Positions 1 through 6,873 of a stretch of DNA of 12,090 bases are shown piece by piece. The stretch covers positions 1-12,090 of the forward strand of contig JAQAZP010000003.1 in assembly GCA_032127265.1 (NCBI GenBank). The letters run 5' to 3'. The stretch's first letter is position 1; each line of letters opens with the position of its first letter. Source of the stretch: JAQAZP01 sp032127265 (lineage in GTDB: Bacteria; Acidobacteriota; JAQAZP01). The notes under the pieces were generated by a model. The model saw nothing but the letters and a program-made list of their open reading frames with translations. It ran no database searches and was not told the origin of the DNA. The translations under genes were made by a program, and so were the position numbers.

Positions 1-313
1 CCCGGCCGATGACCAGGCCGATCTGCGCGCGGTCGCCCTCCAGCCATGGTTCCAGCGCACCGGTGCTCTCCTCGGATCCCACCAGCTCGAAATAGCCCGA
101 CCCGGTAAAATCCCGGGCCAGTTGGCGGCTTTCGGCCGAGCGGTCCTGATCCACCAGCACCATGGGGATGCTGGTGACGTCGAGATTGGCCGCGTAACCC
201 AGGGCCAGCAGCTGCACCGCCGGGGCGATCAGCGCCATGCGCAGCATCACCGGGTCGCGCAGCAGCTGCTGGAACTCCTTGCGGATCATGGCCAGGAGCA
301 CGCGCACCCTCAC
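1..313 (-). CDS. ABC-2 type transporter permease 2 (partial, N-terminal part)
   Basis: This is the last gene of the efflux operon inside the window; its C-terminal part lies beyond position 1. About 104 codons are visible and begin VRVRVLLAMIRKEFQQLLRD. The cytoplasmic start IRKEFxQLLRDP, followed by a hydrophobic first membrane helix (about residues 24-43) and then an extracytoplasmic stretch with VLVDQDRSAESRQLARDF, is typical of the ABC-2 (YbhR/YbhS/YhhJ-like) permease family. The neighbouring permease has the same layout, with EMRQISRDP and VEDRDLTPASRELQAAF. The start chosen is GTG at 313, which overlaps the stop of the upstream permease as GTGA; an in-frame ATG at 289 is the alternative. 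The two permeases probably form a heterodimeric pore served by the two ATPases of the operon. Substrate cannot be read from sequence. Confidence 0.88.
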   Translation of the reverse strand, partial: MRVRVLLAMIRKEFQQLLRDPVMLRMALIAPAVQLLALGYAANLDVTSIPMVLVDQDRSAESRQLARDFTGSGYFELVGSEESTGALEPWLEGDRAQIGLVIGR

Positions 314-1440
314 ACCCCCTTTCTGGCGAAGCGGAGCGCGGCCAGGGACAGCAGCGCCAGGGACAGCAGGACCAGGGTGCCGACCTGGTGCCAGTAGGGA
401 GCCAGCGTCGTCCCCTTGAGCATGATGCCGCGCAGGATCTCGAGGTAGTAACGGGCGGGCACCAGGTGGGAAAGGGCCTGGAGAAACAGCGGCATGTTAC
501 GGATCGGGAAGACGAAACCAGAAAGGAGCAGCGTGGGCAGCATGGAGGCGAGGATGCCCAGCTGGAAGGCCACCGCCTGGGTGCGGGCGATGGTGGAGAT
601 GAGCAGCCCCATGCAGAACCCGCCGAGCAGGTAGAGCACGGTGGCCAGAAAGAGGTCGAGATACGAGCCGCGGACCGAGACCCCGAAGAGCAGTCGGGCC
701 GAGGCGAGGATGATGGCGGTGGCGGCCAGCGAAATGCCGAGGTAGGGCAAGGTCTTGCCCGCCAGGATCTGCACCGTGCCCAGCGGGGCCACGCCCAGCT
801 GCTCCATGGTGCCCCGCTCCTTCTCGCGGACCACCGAAAGGGCGGTGGAGAGCACGGCGGTGATCATCAGGATGAAGCCGATGAGGCCCGGAACGAGGAA
901 GTGCGACGAGCGCAGCTCGGGGTTGTACCAGACCCGGGGCTCCACGGTGATCATGGCGTCGAGGACCCTGTCGCCGCCGGCCTTGCGCAGGGTGCGGGCC
1001 AGGCGCTCGGCATTCCAGGTCTGGAGCAGCGCGTTGGCGTAGCCGATGGCGGTGTTGGCGGTGTTGGCGTCGGTACCGTCGAAGAGGAACTGCACCTGGG
1101 CGGTTCGCCCGGCGGCCAGGTCGGTTCCGAACGTCTGGGGGATGATCAGCGCCGCCCGCGCACCGCCGCTCTGGAACAAACGGTGGAAATCTCCCGGATC
1201 GGCCGGCGCCGCGGCACGGGCAAAACGTCCGGAGTTGAAGAACGCCGCCTGCAGCTCGCGGCTGGCCGGCGTCAGATCCCGGTCCTCCACGGTCAGCGGC
1301 AGATCCCAGACATCGAAATTCACGGCAAAACCGAAAACCACCAGCATGAAGGCCGGCAGGCCGAGCAGCATCAGCAAAAAGAGCGGGTCACGGCTGATCT
1401 GCCGCATTTCCTTGACCGCGATGGCCCAGATCTTCCTCAT
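310..1440 (-). CDS. ABC-2 type transporter permease 1 (YbhS/YhhJ-like)
   Basis: The product is a 376-residue inner-membrane permease, a normal length for the family. One N-terminal helix (about residues 21-40) follows the cytoplasmic KEMRQISRDP segment. A large extracytoplasmic domain (about 41-175) comes next, then the WYNPELRSSHFLVPGLI segment (171-187) leading into about five further helices up to residue 371. The cytoplasmic loop EKERGTMEQL (206-215) is the hallmark coupling segment of ABC-2 exporters, contacting the ATPase. ATG at 1440 overlaps the stop of ATPase 2 as ATGA, so translation is probably coupled. It is expected to pair with the permease that follows and to pass substrate to the fusion lipoprotein and TolC-like channel of the same operon. 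Drug, dye or cation export is typical of relatives, but the substrate is not known. Confidence 0.93.
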   Translation of the reverse strand: MRKIWAIAVKEMRQISRDPLFLLMLLGLPAFMLVVFGFAVNFDVWDLPLTVEDRDLTPASRELQAAFFNSGRFARAAAPADPGDFHRLFQSGGARAALIIPQTFGTDLAAGRTAQVQFLFDGTDANTANTAIGYANALLQTWNAERLARTLRKAGGDRVLDAMITVEPRVWYNPELRSSHFLVPGLIGFILMITAVLSTALSVVREKERGTMEQLGVAPLGTVQILAGKTLPYLGISLAATAIILASARLLFGVSVRGSYLDLFLATVLYLLGGFCMGLLISTIARTQAVAFQLGILASMLPTLLLSGFVFPIRNMPLFLQALSHLVPARYYLEILRGIMLKGTTLAPYWHQVGTLVLLSLALLSLAALRFARKGV

Positions 1441-2423
1441 CGCCCCGTCCCTTCAGCGGTCTCGATGGCCCGGATGAAAACGTCCTCCAGCGAGGGTACG
1501 ATCCGCTGGGCCTCGGCGGCCGGCAGGCCGCCCTGCTGCAGCAGCTCCGTCACCCGCCGTTCCAGCCCGGGCTCGTCCCCGGCCACCAGGTGCAGCTGGG
1601 TGCCGAAGGGGGTTACCTCGCGGGCCCACGGCTGGTTCTCCAGCAGTTCGATGGCGGCCCGGATGTCCGGGCAGGTGACCTCGATCACCGCCTGGCCGGC
1701 GAAGATGTCTTTCATCTCGCTCACCGTGCCCAGCGAGATCAGGCGGCCGGCATGCATCAGGGCCAGCCGGTGGCAGTGCTCCGCCTCGTCCATGTAGTGG
1801 GTGGTGACGAAGACCGTGGTCCCGCCGGCGGCCAGTTCGTCGATCAGCCCCCAGAACTCGCGGCGGGAAATGGGGTCCACGCCGCCGGTGGGTTCGTCGA
1901 GAAAGACGATCTCCGGCTCGTGCAGCAAGGCACAGGCCAGGGCCAGCCGCTGCTTCCAGCCCCCGGGAAGCTCGCGGGTGACCAGCCGCTCCTTTCCCTC
2001 GAGCCCGGCCATGCCCAGGGCCCAGGCTTCCCGCCGGCGCTGGCGGTCCCCGCTCAGCCCGTAGACCCCTCCGAAGAAACGGATGTTCTGCCCCACGCTG
2101 AGATCCTCGTAGAGGCTGAACCGCTGGCTCATGTAACCGATACGCCGTTTGACCTCCTCGGGCCGGGCCGCCACGTCGATCCCCAGCACCTGGACGGCGC
2201 CCTCGCTGGGCGCCAGCAGACCACAGAGGATGCGGATCACCGTGGTCTTGCCCGCACCGTTGGAGCCGAGAAATCCGAATATTTCGCCGCGCCGGACCGA
2301 GAAGTCCACCTTGTCCACCGCGGTGAAGCTGCCGAAGCGGCGGGTCAAGTTCTTCACCGCCACGACAGTGTCGGCGATGCCCCCCGCCCTGGTCGGCTGA
2401 TCGTCCCGGCTGGCTGTCATCAT
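1437..2423 (-). CDS. ABC transporter ATP-binding protein 2 (catalytically complete Walker/H-loop, degenerate signature)
   Basis: This cytoplasmic ATPase subunit powers the exporter and is 328 residues from the chosen start. Visible motifs are Walker A GSNGAGKTT (53-61), Q-loop SQRFSLY (99-105), signature LPGGWKQ (152-158) in place of LSGGQ, Walker B IVFLDEP (172-178), and H-loop TTHYMDEAE (207-215). A C-terminal domain ends in PSLEDVFIRAIE, typical of ABC-2 drug-export ATPases. I chose ATG 2423 because GGAGG lies five bases upstream (2433-2429). The longer frame from 2450 would need a TTG overlapping the TolC stop and has no good ribosome site; ATG 2420 is also possible. The deviant signature resembles, from memory, the C-terminal half of E. 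coli YbhF (LPxGWKQ), so it looks like a family trait and not decay. Confidence 0.93.
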   Translation of the reverse strand: MMTASRDDQPTRAGGIADTVVAVKNLTRRFGSFTAVDKVDFSVRRGEIFGFLGSNGAGKTTVIRILCGLLAPSEGAVQVLGIDVAARPEEVKRRIGYMSQRFSLYEDLSVGQNIRFFGGVYGLSGDRQRRREAWALGMAGLEGKERLVTRELPGGWKQRLALACALLHEPEIVFLDEPTGGVDPISRREFWGLIDELAAGGTTVFVTTHYMDEAEHCHRLALMHAGRLISLGTVSEMKDIFAGQAVIEVTCPDIRAAIELLENQPWAREVTPFGTQLHLVAGDEPGLERRVTELLQQGGLPAAEAQRIVPSLEDVFIRAIETAEGTGR

Positions 2424-2433
2424 CTCCCCCTCC
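2424..2433 (-). promoter_or_regulatory. Ribosome binding site deciding the ATPase 2 start
   Basis: On the minus strand GGAGGGGGAG directly precedes ATGATG (2423-2418). GGAGG is five bases from the first ATG and eight from the second. This supports initiation here over the TTG at 2450, and it leaves a gap of 23 bases after the TolC gene stop. Confidence 0.7.
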
Positions 2434-2446
2434 AGCGGTCCACGGA

Positions 2447-3817
2447 TCAACGGGCCAACGCCCGGTCCAGGCGGGCCTGGCCGAGCCGGACCCGGACCTC
2501 GGCCACGGTACGGGACAATCCGGCCTCGAGCCGCGCCACTTCGGCGTCGAGCAGCTCGGAAGAAGCGAGCAACCCCTCACGAAACAGGTCCCCGGCGACT
2601 TTCAGGTGCTCTTCGGCCGAAGCCAGACCGGCGCCGGCCACCGGCACCGAGGCCCGGAAAACCTCCAGTTCGCGCCAGGCCGCGGTGACCTGCTCACGGA
2701 TGGTACGGTCCAGCGATTCCAGGCGCTGCGCCATAGCGAAGGCCTCGCTTTCCGCCCGCTCGATCCGCGCCCGCCGCTTGCCGCCGTCCCAGAAGCGGTA
2801 GGTCAGGTTCAGCGACACGTCCCAGGTGTCGTTGAACTCGTCCGTCGGCGGGACGATCAGCTGGTTCGGCCGGGAATAATCGTACCCGGCCCCGGCGCTG
2901 ATCACCGGCTTCCGTTCGGCGCGCTCGCGTTGAACCGCGGCCCGGGCCGCCTCGACCCGCGCCGCCAGGGCCGCCCGCTCGGAGCGGGCTTCCAGCGCTT
3001 CGCCGATCAGGTCCGAGAGCGACGCCGCATCCTCGGCCCCCGGGGCCGGGCCGCCCACAACCTCGATCACCGCTTCCGGTTCCAGCCCCAGCAGGCGGAC
3101 CAGGGCAGCGGAAGCTACCGCACGATCGCGTTCCGCCTCCAGCCGGGAAAGGCAGGCCTTGTCACGCTGTACCTGGACGGCGAGCAGATCGCTTTTTGCC
3201 GCCAGGCCGTAGCGGATGCGGTTTTCCACGTCGGCCAGGTGCGCCTCGAAGGCCTCGATGCCATGCTGGTAGACGCCGGCCTCTTCCCCGGCCAGCAGCA
3301 CCCGGAAGAAGGCATCGGTGACCCACAGCCGGAGATCCGCCTCGGCCGTGGCCAGGTCGCCGCCCGCGGCCGCGGTGAGCCATTCAGCAGCGGCCTGCTC
3401 CCAGCGGATGCGGCCGCCGGTGTAGAGCGGCACCCGCAGGTCCAGCGCCGCCGCGTAGCGGTTGGGAATGTTGGGGAAGATCACGTTGCGCGACCCGTCA
3501 GGCTGGGTGATGGCATATTCGGGGACGTCGGAGAGGCGCGAGACCCGCGCCGACGCCTCCAGGTCGGGCATGCGGGCCGACCTGGCCAACCGCTCGGACG
3601 CTTCTCCGGCCCTTTGCAGCGCGCGCTTTTCTTCGAGCAACGGCGAGCGCTCCGCGGCCAGGGCCTGGGCCTGCTCGAGGGTCAGACGGACGACGTTCCC
3701 GTCCAGGGCCGCCGGCGGCACCCGGTTCTCCTCCGCCCCGAACGAGGCAGCGGCCAGCGCCAGGCAGGCCGCCGCAGACAAGAGCACCCGGCTCCCAATA
3801 CTCTTCCTGGCTGACAT
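2447..3817 (-). CDS. TolC-family outer-membrane efflux channel
   Basis: The 456-residue product has an export signal at residues 1-28 (MSARKSIGSR then a hydrophobic stretch ending ASFGA) and the two-fold repeated, Ala/Glu/Arg-rich helical pattern of OEP (TolC) proteins. Segments such as LTLEQAQALAAERSPLLEEKRAL (start of repeat 1) and SDLIGEALEARSERAALAARVEAARAAVQRERAERKPVISAGAGYDY (start of repeat 2) are typical, as is VSLNLTYRFWDGGKRRARIERAE before the last helix pair. It should trimerise into an outer-membrane barrel with a periplasmic tunnel, giving the exporter its own exit duct. ATG 3817 shares one base with the stop of ATPase 1 (TGATG) and has GGAGG about eight bases upstream. An outer-membrane channel placed between two ATPase genes is unusual. 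The family assignment is firm; the substrate is unknown. Confidence 0.92.
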   Translation of the reverse strand: MSARKSIGSRVLLSAAACLALAAASFGAEENRVPPAALDGNVVRLTLEQAQALAAERSPLLEEKRALQRAGEASERLARSARMPDLEASARVSRLSDVPEYAITQPDGSRNVIFPNIPNRYAAALDLRVPLYTGGRIRWEQAAAEWLTAAAGGDLATAEADLRLWVTDAFFRVLLAGEEAGVYQHGIEAFEAHLADVENRIRYGLAAKSDLLAVQVQRDKACLSRLEAERDRAVASAALVRLLGLEPEAVIEVVGGPAPGAEDAASLSDLIGEALEARSERAALAARVEAARAAVQRERAERKPVISAGAGYDYSRPNQLIVPPTDEFNDTWDVSLNLTYRFWDGGKRRARIERAESEAFAMAQRLESLDRTIREQVTAAWRELEVFRASVPVAGAGLASAEEHLKVAGDLFREGLLASSELLDAEVARLEAGLSRTVAEVRVRLGQARLDRALAR

Positions 3818-4815
3818 CAGTGAACCTCCGTTTCCGCAGTGCCCGTCCTGTCCCCGCGCCGGTCCTCGTTTTCACCCGCCTCGGCGGCGCGGATCCGGCT
3901 GATGAAGAGATCCTCCAGGGTCGGGGAAACCGCCCGGCTGGAAAGCACCTCCAGGCCCTGGCGGCGAAGCGATTCAGCCAGGGCGCCGGCGGCCTTCCCG
4001 GCACCTCCAGCCTCGGGCCTGAGCGACACGTGGACCCGCTCCCCGAAAAGCTCCGCCCGCGCCACTGCCGGGTGGGCGCGCAACGCCCCGGCGGCCTCGC
4101 GCAGCGGGCGAGCGATGACTTCAACCATCTCCACGGCCGACTGCCGCCGGATCTCGCGCGGGTCTCCCTGGGTCAGCAGGCGGCCCCGGTGCATCAGCCC
4201 GACCCGCTGGCAGCGCTCCGCCTCATCGAGGTACGGCGTGGTCATCACCACTGTCAGCCCCTCGCCCTGCAGCCGGGCCAGCAGGCGCCAGAAGTCGCGG
4301 CGCGACACCGGGTCCACCCCGGTGGTCGGCTCATCGAGCACCAGCAGCTCCGGCTGGTGAATCAGCGTGCAGGCCAGGGCCAGCTTCTGTTTCATCCCGC
4401 CGGAGAGCCGCTGGGCCAGCCGCTTGCGGAAGGGGGTCAGCCGCACCAGCTCGAGCAGTTCGTCACGCCGCTTCCTCCACTGCCGCACCCCGTGGATCGC
4501 GGCGAAGAAGGCCACGTTTTCGTCCACCGACAGGTCGCCGTAGAGCGAAAACCGCTGGGAGAGATACCCCACCCGGTGGGCCAGCTTCCGCCGCCGGCGG
4601 TGGGGTGTCAGCCCGCAGGTGGTAACCGACCCGCTGTCCGGCCTGAGCAGGCCCAGGCCCACGCGGAGACTGGTGGTCTTGCCCGCACCGTCGGGGCCGA
4701 TCAGGCCGAACATCTCCCCGCACTCCACGGAAAGATCGAGCCCCTCCACGGCGGTGACCGGGCCGTAGGTTTTTTTCATCCCCTGGTAGGTGAGAATCGC
4801 CTCGCCGTCTTTCAC
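3817..4815 (-). CDS. ABC transporter ATP-binding protein 1 (H-loop histidine replaced)
   Basis: The product is a 332-residue ABC ATPase of the exporter. Motifs are Walker A GPDGAGKTT (40-48), Q-loop SQRFSLY (86-92), consensus signature LSGGMKQ (137-143), Walker B LLVLDEP (157-163) and D-loop TTGVDP. The switch (H-loop) histidine is replaced: residues 192-200 read TTPYLDEAE, with Pro194 where ATPase 2 has His. The C-terminal extension contains VSPTLEDLFISRI, the drug-export ATPase tail, then an acidic/basic hydrophilic end. The start is GTG 4815, overlapping the stop of the fusion-protein gene as GTGA; no better upstream start exists. With ATPase 2 it should form an asymmetric heterodimer, equivalent to the two halves of the fused E. 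coli protein YbhF. Confidence 0.93.
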   Translation of the reverse strand: MKDGEAILTYQGMKKTYGPVTAVEGLDLSVECGEMFGLIGPDGAGKTTSLRVGLGLLRPDSGSVTTCGLTPHRRRRKLAHRVGYLSQRFSLYGDLSVDENVAFFAAIHGVRQWRKRRDELLELVRLTPFRKRLAQRLSGGMKQKLALACTLIHQPELLVLDEPTTGVDPVSRRDFWRLLARLQGEGLTVVMTTPYLDEAERCQRVGLMHRGRLLTQGDPREIRRQSAVEMVEVIARPLREAAGALRAHPAVARAELFGERVHVSLRPEAGGAGKAAGALAESLRRQGLEVLSSRAVSPTLEDLFISRIRAAEAGENEDRRGDRTGTAETEVH

Positions 4816-5798
4816 TGTCCGGCCCCCGGTGCCCCCGCCGCGGCCTGCAACCTGGCCCGGGACGGCATGCCGGGTTTGAACAATCCGTCAGCGTTGTCCA
4901 GGCGCACCTTGATGCGGTAGACCAGTTTCACCCGCTCGTCCCGGGTCTGCACGTTTTTCGGCGTGAATTCCGCCCGGGGATTGATCCAGGAAACCGTGCC
5001 TTTCCGCTGCTGCCCGTCATCGGTGATCACCTCCGCCTGCTGGCCGAGCCGGATGCGGCCCAGGTCTGTCTCGGCCACGTACGCGGTGAGCCAGGTGTCG
5101 GAGAGGTCGGTGACCACGGCCAGCACGGTTCCCGGAGAGACCAGTTCGCCCTGTTCCGCCAGCGATTCGGTGACCACTCCCGAGACGGGGCTGGTCACCG
5201 CGGCGTCGCTGATCTGCTGTTCGAGGATGGCGATGGCCGCCTCGGCAGAAGCAAGCCGCGCTTCGGCGGCCTGGATCTCCTCCCTGCGGTATCCGGCTTC
5301 GAGCTTGGCCAGCCGCTGCCCGGCCGCCTCCGCCGCCCGGGCCGAGATGTCGCGGCGGGCCAGGGCATCGTCGCGCACCTTCTCCGTTCCGGATCCGGAT
5401 TCGAGCAGGCCCTGGAAGCGGTCCAGGTCCCGCTGTGCCGCGGCCAGTTCGGCCTCCGCCCGTCCAAGCTCGGCGCGGGCCACGGCGATGTCTTCTTTCT
5501 GATACCCGTTCCGCTTGAGCCGCAACTCGGCTTCGGCCAGGGCACGGCCGGCCCGGGCCGAGGCCAACTGCAGTTCGAGATCGACGGAATCGACCCGTGC
5601 CACCTCGGCGCCGGCCTCCACCGTGTCCCCCTCCTCCAGGGCCAGCATCACCAGCGTGCCGCCGAGCTTGGTCGAGAGCCGCACTTCAGTGGCCTCGACA
5701 TAGCCGTTGGCCTCGATGACACCCGGGTCGGCCCCGTTGCCGCACCCGGCGGCCGCCAGGAGACACGCGAGACAGAAGGCGAAGCGTTTGCAGTCCAT
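4812..5798 (-). CDS. HlyD/YbhG-like membrane-fusion lipoprotein (periplasmic adaptor)
   Basis: The 328-residue periplasmic adaptor links the ABC permeases to the TolC-like channel. The N-terminus MDCKRFAFCLACLLAAAGC is a lipoprotein signal with the lipidated cysteine at residue 19. The first half of the biotinyl-lipoyl fold follows (about 31-70, VEATEVRLSTKLGGTLVML then EGDTVEAGAEVARVD). A long Ala/Glu/Arg-rich coiled-coil hairpin (about 72-195) comes next, then the second lipoyl half (VTSPVSGVVTESLAEQGELVSPG) and a beta-barrel domain (DTWLTAYVAETDLGRIRLGQQAEV, VKLVYRIKVRLDNADGLFKPGMPSRARL). ATG 5798 is chosen because AGGAG lies seven bases upstream and the lipoprotein signal starts exactly there; the same frame is open to 5891 but that extension adds a non-signal peptide. 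It is the first gene of the operon, as in E. coli ybhGFSR. Confidence 0.93.
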   Translation of the reverse strand: MDCKRFAFCLACLLAAAGCGNGADPGVIEANGYVEATEVRLSTKLGGTLVMLALEEGDTVEAGAEVARVDSVDLELQLASARAGRALAEAELRLKRNGYQKEDIAVARAELGRAEAELAAAQRDLDRFQGLLESGSGTEKVRDDALARRDISARAAEAAGQRLAKLEAGYRREEIQAAEARLASAEAAIAILEQQISDAAVTSPVSGVVTESLAEQGELVSPGTVLAVVTDLSDTWLTAYVAETDLGRIRLGQQAEVITDDGQQRKGTVSWINPRAEFTPKNVQTRDERVKLVYRIKVRLDNADGLFKPGMPSRARLQAAAGAPGAGQ

Positions 5799-5862
5799 AT
5801 CAAATCTCCTTCCAGGCCGGGCAGATACTTGTCGGGCAAAAGAGTTCGGATGAATTGGATGA

Positions 5863-5891
5863 AATGTATCACCCGGCGATGCGTCATTCAA
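5863..5891 (-). promoter_or_regulatory. Candidate sigma-70 promoter (extended -10) of the efflux operon
   Basis: On the minus strand TTGAAT (5891-5886) and TACATT (5868-5863) are separated by exactly 17 bases. The -10 box is preceded by TGA, the TGn of an extended -10 element. The predicted transcript starts near 5856, giving a leader of about 58 nt before ATG 5798. I see no clear operator around it. The match is good but unproven. Confidence 0.5.
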
Positions 5892-5945
5892 TGTGCCGGC
5901 GCCGAATCGCTGCCCGGGGCCGCATCGTTGCTCGAGGCGGGGAAA

Positions 5946-6131
5946 ATGGTGCAGCTTCTCCTGGAGCAGCGGATGGAAGAGCTGGCCCGGAATGCCGCCT
6001 CCGTGCTGACCTTCGACCCCCGGGGCCGGATCTTCGGCAGGAGTGCCGACTACCCCTACGTCAAGGTTTTCGACGACACCGCCGTCTGTGAGATGACCAC
6101 GTTCATCGAAAACTGTCCCGCCGTGGCTTGA
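5946..6131 (+). CDS. Small hypothetical protein (61 aa)
   Basis: I do not recognise the family. From ATG 5946 the frame encodes 61 residues, beginning MVQLLLEQRMEELARN and continuing SVLTFDPRGRIFGRSADYPYVKVFDDTAVCEMTTF. It has an amphipathic helix followed by alternating hydrophobic/polar stretches and a strong preference for G or C in third codon positions, so it looks genuinely coding. GAGG lies eight bases before this ATG. The frame stays open upstream to 5829, with ATGs at 5850 and 5859 but weak ribosome sites. A longer form of about 91 residues (from 5859) would overlap the divergent promoter of the efflux operon. It may also be the C-terminal remnant of a longer gene. It lies ahead of the amphi-Trp genes in the same direction, but an AT-rich gap separates them. 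Confidence 0.45.
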   Translation: MVQLLLEQRMEELARNAASVLTFDPRGRIFGRSADYPYVKVFDDTAVCEMTTFIENCPAVA

Positions 6132-6152
6132 CCAAGCCCGGAATCTTTAGTG

Positions 6153-6171
6153 AAAATATCGTTAATATTTT
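6153..6171. repeat. AT-rich perfect inverted repeat upstream of the amphi-Trp genes
   Basis: AAAATAT (6153-6159) and ATATTTT (6165-6171) are a perfect 7-base inverted repeat around CGTTA. It sits in the only strongly AT-rich stretch between genes here (about 6146-6220). It could be an operator, or a weak terminator after the small gene, as T residues continue to 6172. The all-A/T stem makes a strong terminator unlikely. Confidence 0.4.
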
Positions 6172-6180
6172 TATATCTAC

Positions 6181-6216
6181 TTGACGACATGAGGGATATA
6201 ACATAAGTACTATAAT
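6181..6216 (+). promoter_or_regulatory. Candidate promoter region of the amphi-Trp/PhoU-kinase genes
   Basis: A perfect TATAAT lies at 6211-6216, 65 bases before ATG 6281. A TTGACG lies at 6181-6186, but 24 bases separate them, too many for one standard sigma-70 promoter. TATAAT may work with a poor -35, or with help from an activator. TTGACG could instead pair with CATAAG (6202-6207, spacing 15). The region is clearly promoter-like; the exact elements are uncertain. Confidence 0.4.
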
Positions 6217-6280
6217 TCCTGATCGTGCAAACACCTTTTTCCGGCAGAGCGTCACCTGCTGGATTTCACCCGAGGCCCGC

Positions 6281-6814
6281 ATGGTAAAAAAGAAGGCAGT
6301 GCAAACAACCCCCGGAGGGAAGAAACATGGTACGTCCGTCCGGCAGAAAAGCGCACCCCGAAAGAAGGCTGCCGGAAAACAACTCCGAAAGAAACCGGCA
6401 ACAGGCAAAGGCACCACCCGGGCGATCAAAGTGAAAGTGGAAAAAAAGATGACCAGCGAAATGAAACCGAAGAAGGATGCGGCCACCATGCTCGAAGAAC
6501 TCCTGCCCGCAGACAACGCCGGAAAGGGCAACAAGCACGAATCGGCGGAAAAGAAAAAGAAGAATAAATCCAAGGTGAAATTCAAGAGCGTGATGCTCAG
6601 GGAGGAGGCGATCTCCTACTTCGAAGCCGTCGTGGCCGGGCTCAAGCGGGGATCGATCCAGATCCGCCAGGGTGACGACTCCATTGTCCTCAAGCCCACA
6701 TTGCAGCTCGATGTGACCGTCAAGGCCGTATCGAAAGACCAGGATGAGAGCATCGAGTTCGAGATCCGATGGAGAATAGCCTCGGACAGCGAGTTGACCA
6801 TTTCCACCGACTGA
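6281..6814 (+). CDS. Amphi-Trp domain protein with lysine-rich N-terminal arm
   Basis: The 177-residue product has two parts. Residues 1-100 are low-complexity and strongly basic: 28 lysines and few acidic residues, with histone-H1-like runs such as PRKKAAGKQLRKKPATGKG (26-44) and KKKKNKSKVK (91-100). Residues about 101-170 match the amphi-Trp domain pattern: FKSVMLREEAISYFEAVVAGLKRGSI, then QGDDSIVLKP, then alternating beta strands ending in FEIRWRI with the conserved tryptophan (W164). ATG 6281 has GAGG five bases upstream. The function of the amphi-Trp domain is not established; the basic arm suggests binding to nucleic acid, polyphosphate or another polyanion, which is inference. It is followed after 59 bases by a second amphi-Trp gene and then the PhoU-kinase gene, probably in one transcript. 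Confidence 0.85.
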   Translation: MVKKKAVQTTPGGKKHGTSVRQKSAPRKKAAGKQLRKKPATGKGTTRAIKVKVEKKMTSEMKPKKDAATMLEELLPADNAGKGNKHESAEKKKKNKSKVKFKSVMLREEAISYFEAVVAGLKRGSIQIRQGDDSIVLKPTLQLDVTVKAVSKDQDESIEFEIRWRIASDSELTISTD

Positions 6815-6873
6815 CCCGGAATCCCCGGGTACAAGGCGGAGCGGGCGGACAACGCCATCTTCGACACGAGACG

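Noticed and set aside
388..1797. Plus-strand open frame of 469 codons antisense to the permease and ATPase 2 genes, and similar ones at 1590-2801, 2606-3814 and 3820-4920
   Set aside because: They are antisense shadows of GC-rich genes whose products have complete, recognisable motifs. Their translations are rich in H, Q, G, R and D without hydrophobic cores or domains.
2448..2450. TTG at 2450 as start of ATPase 2, overlapping the TolC stop like other junctions of the operon
   Set aside because: No ribosome site precedes it and the added residues are not part of the ATPase fold, while ATG 2423 has GGAGG at ideal distance.
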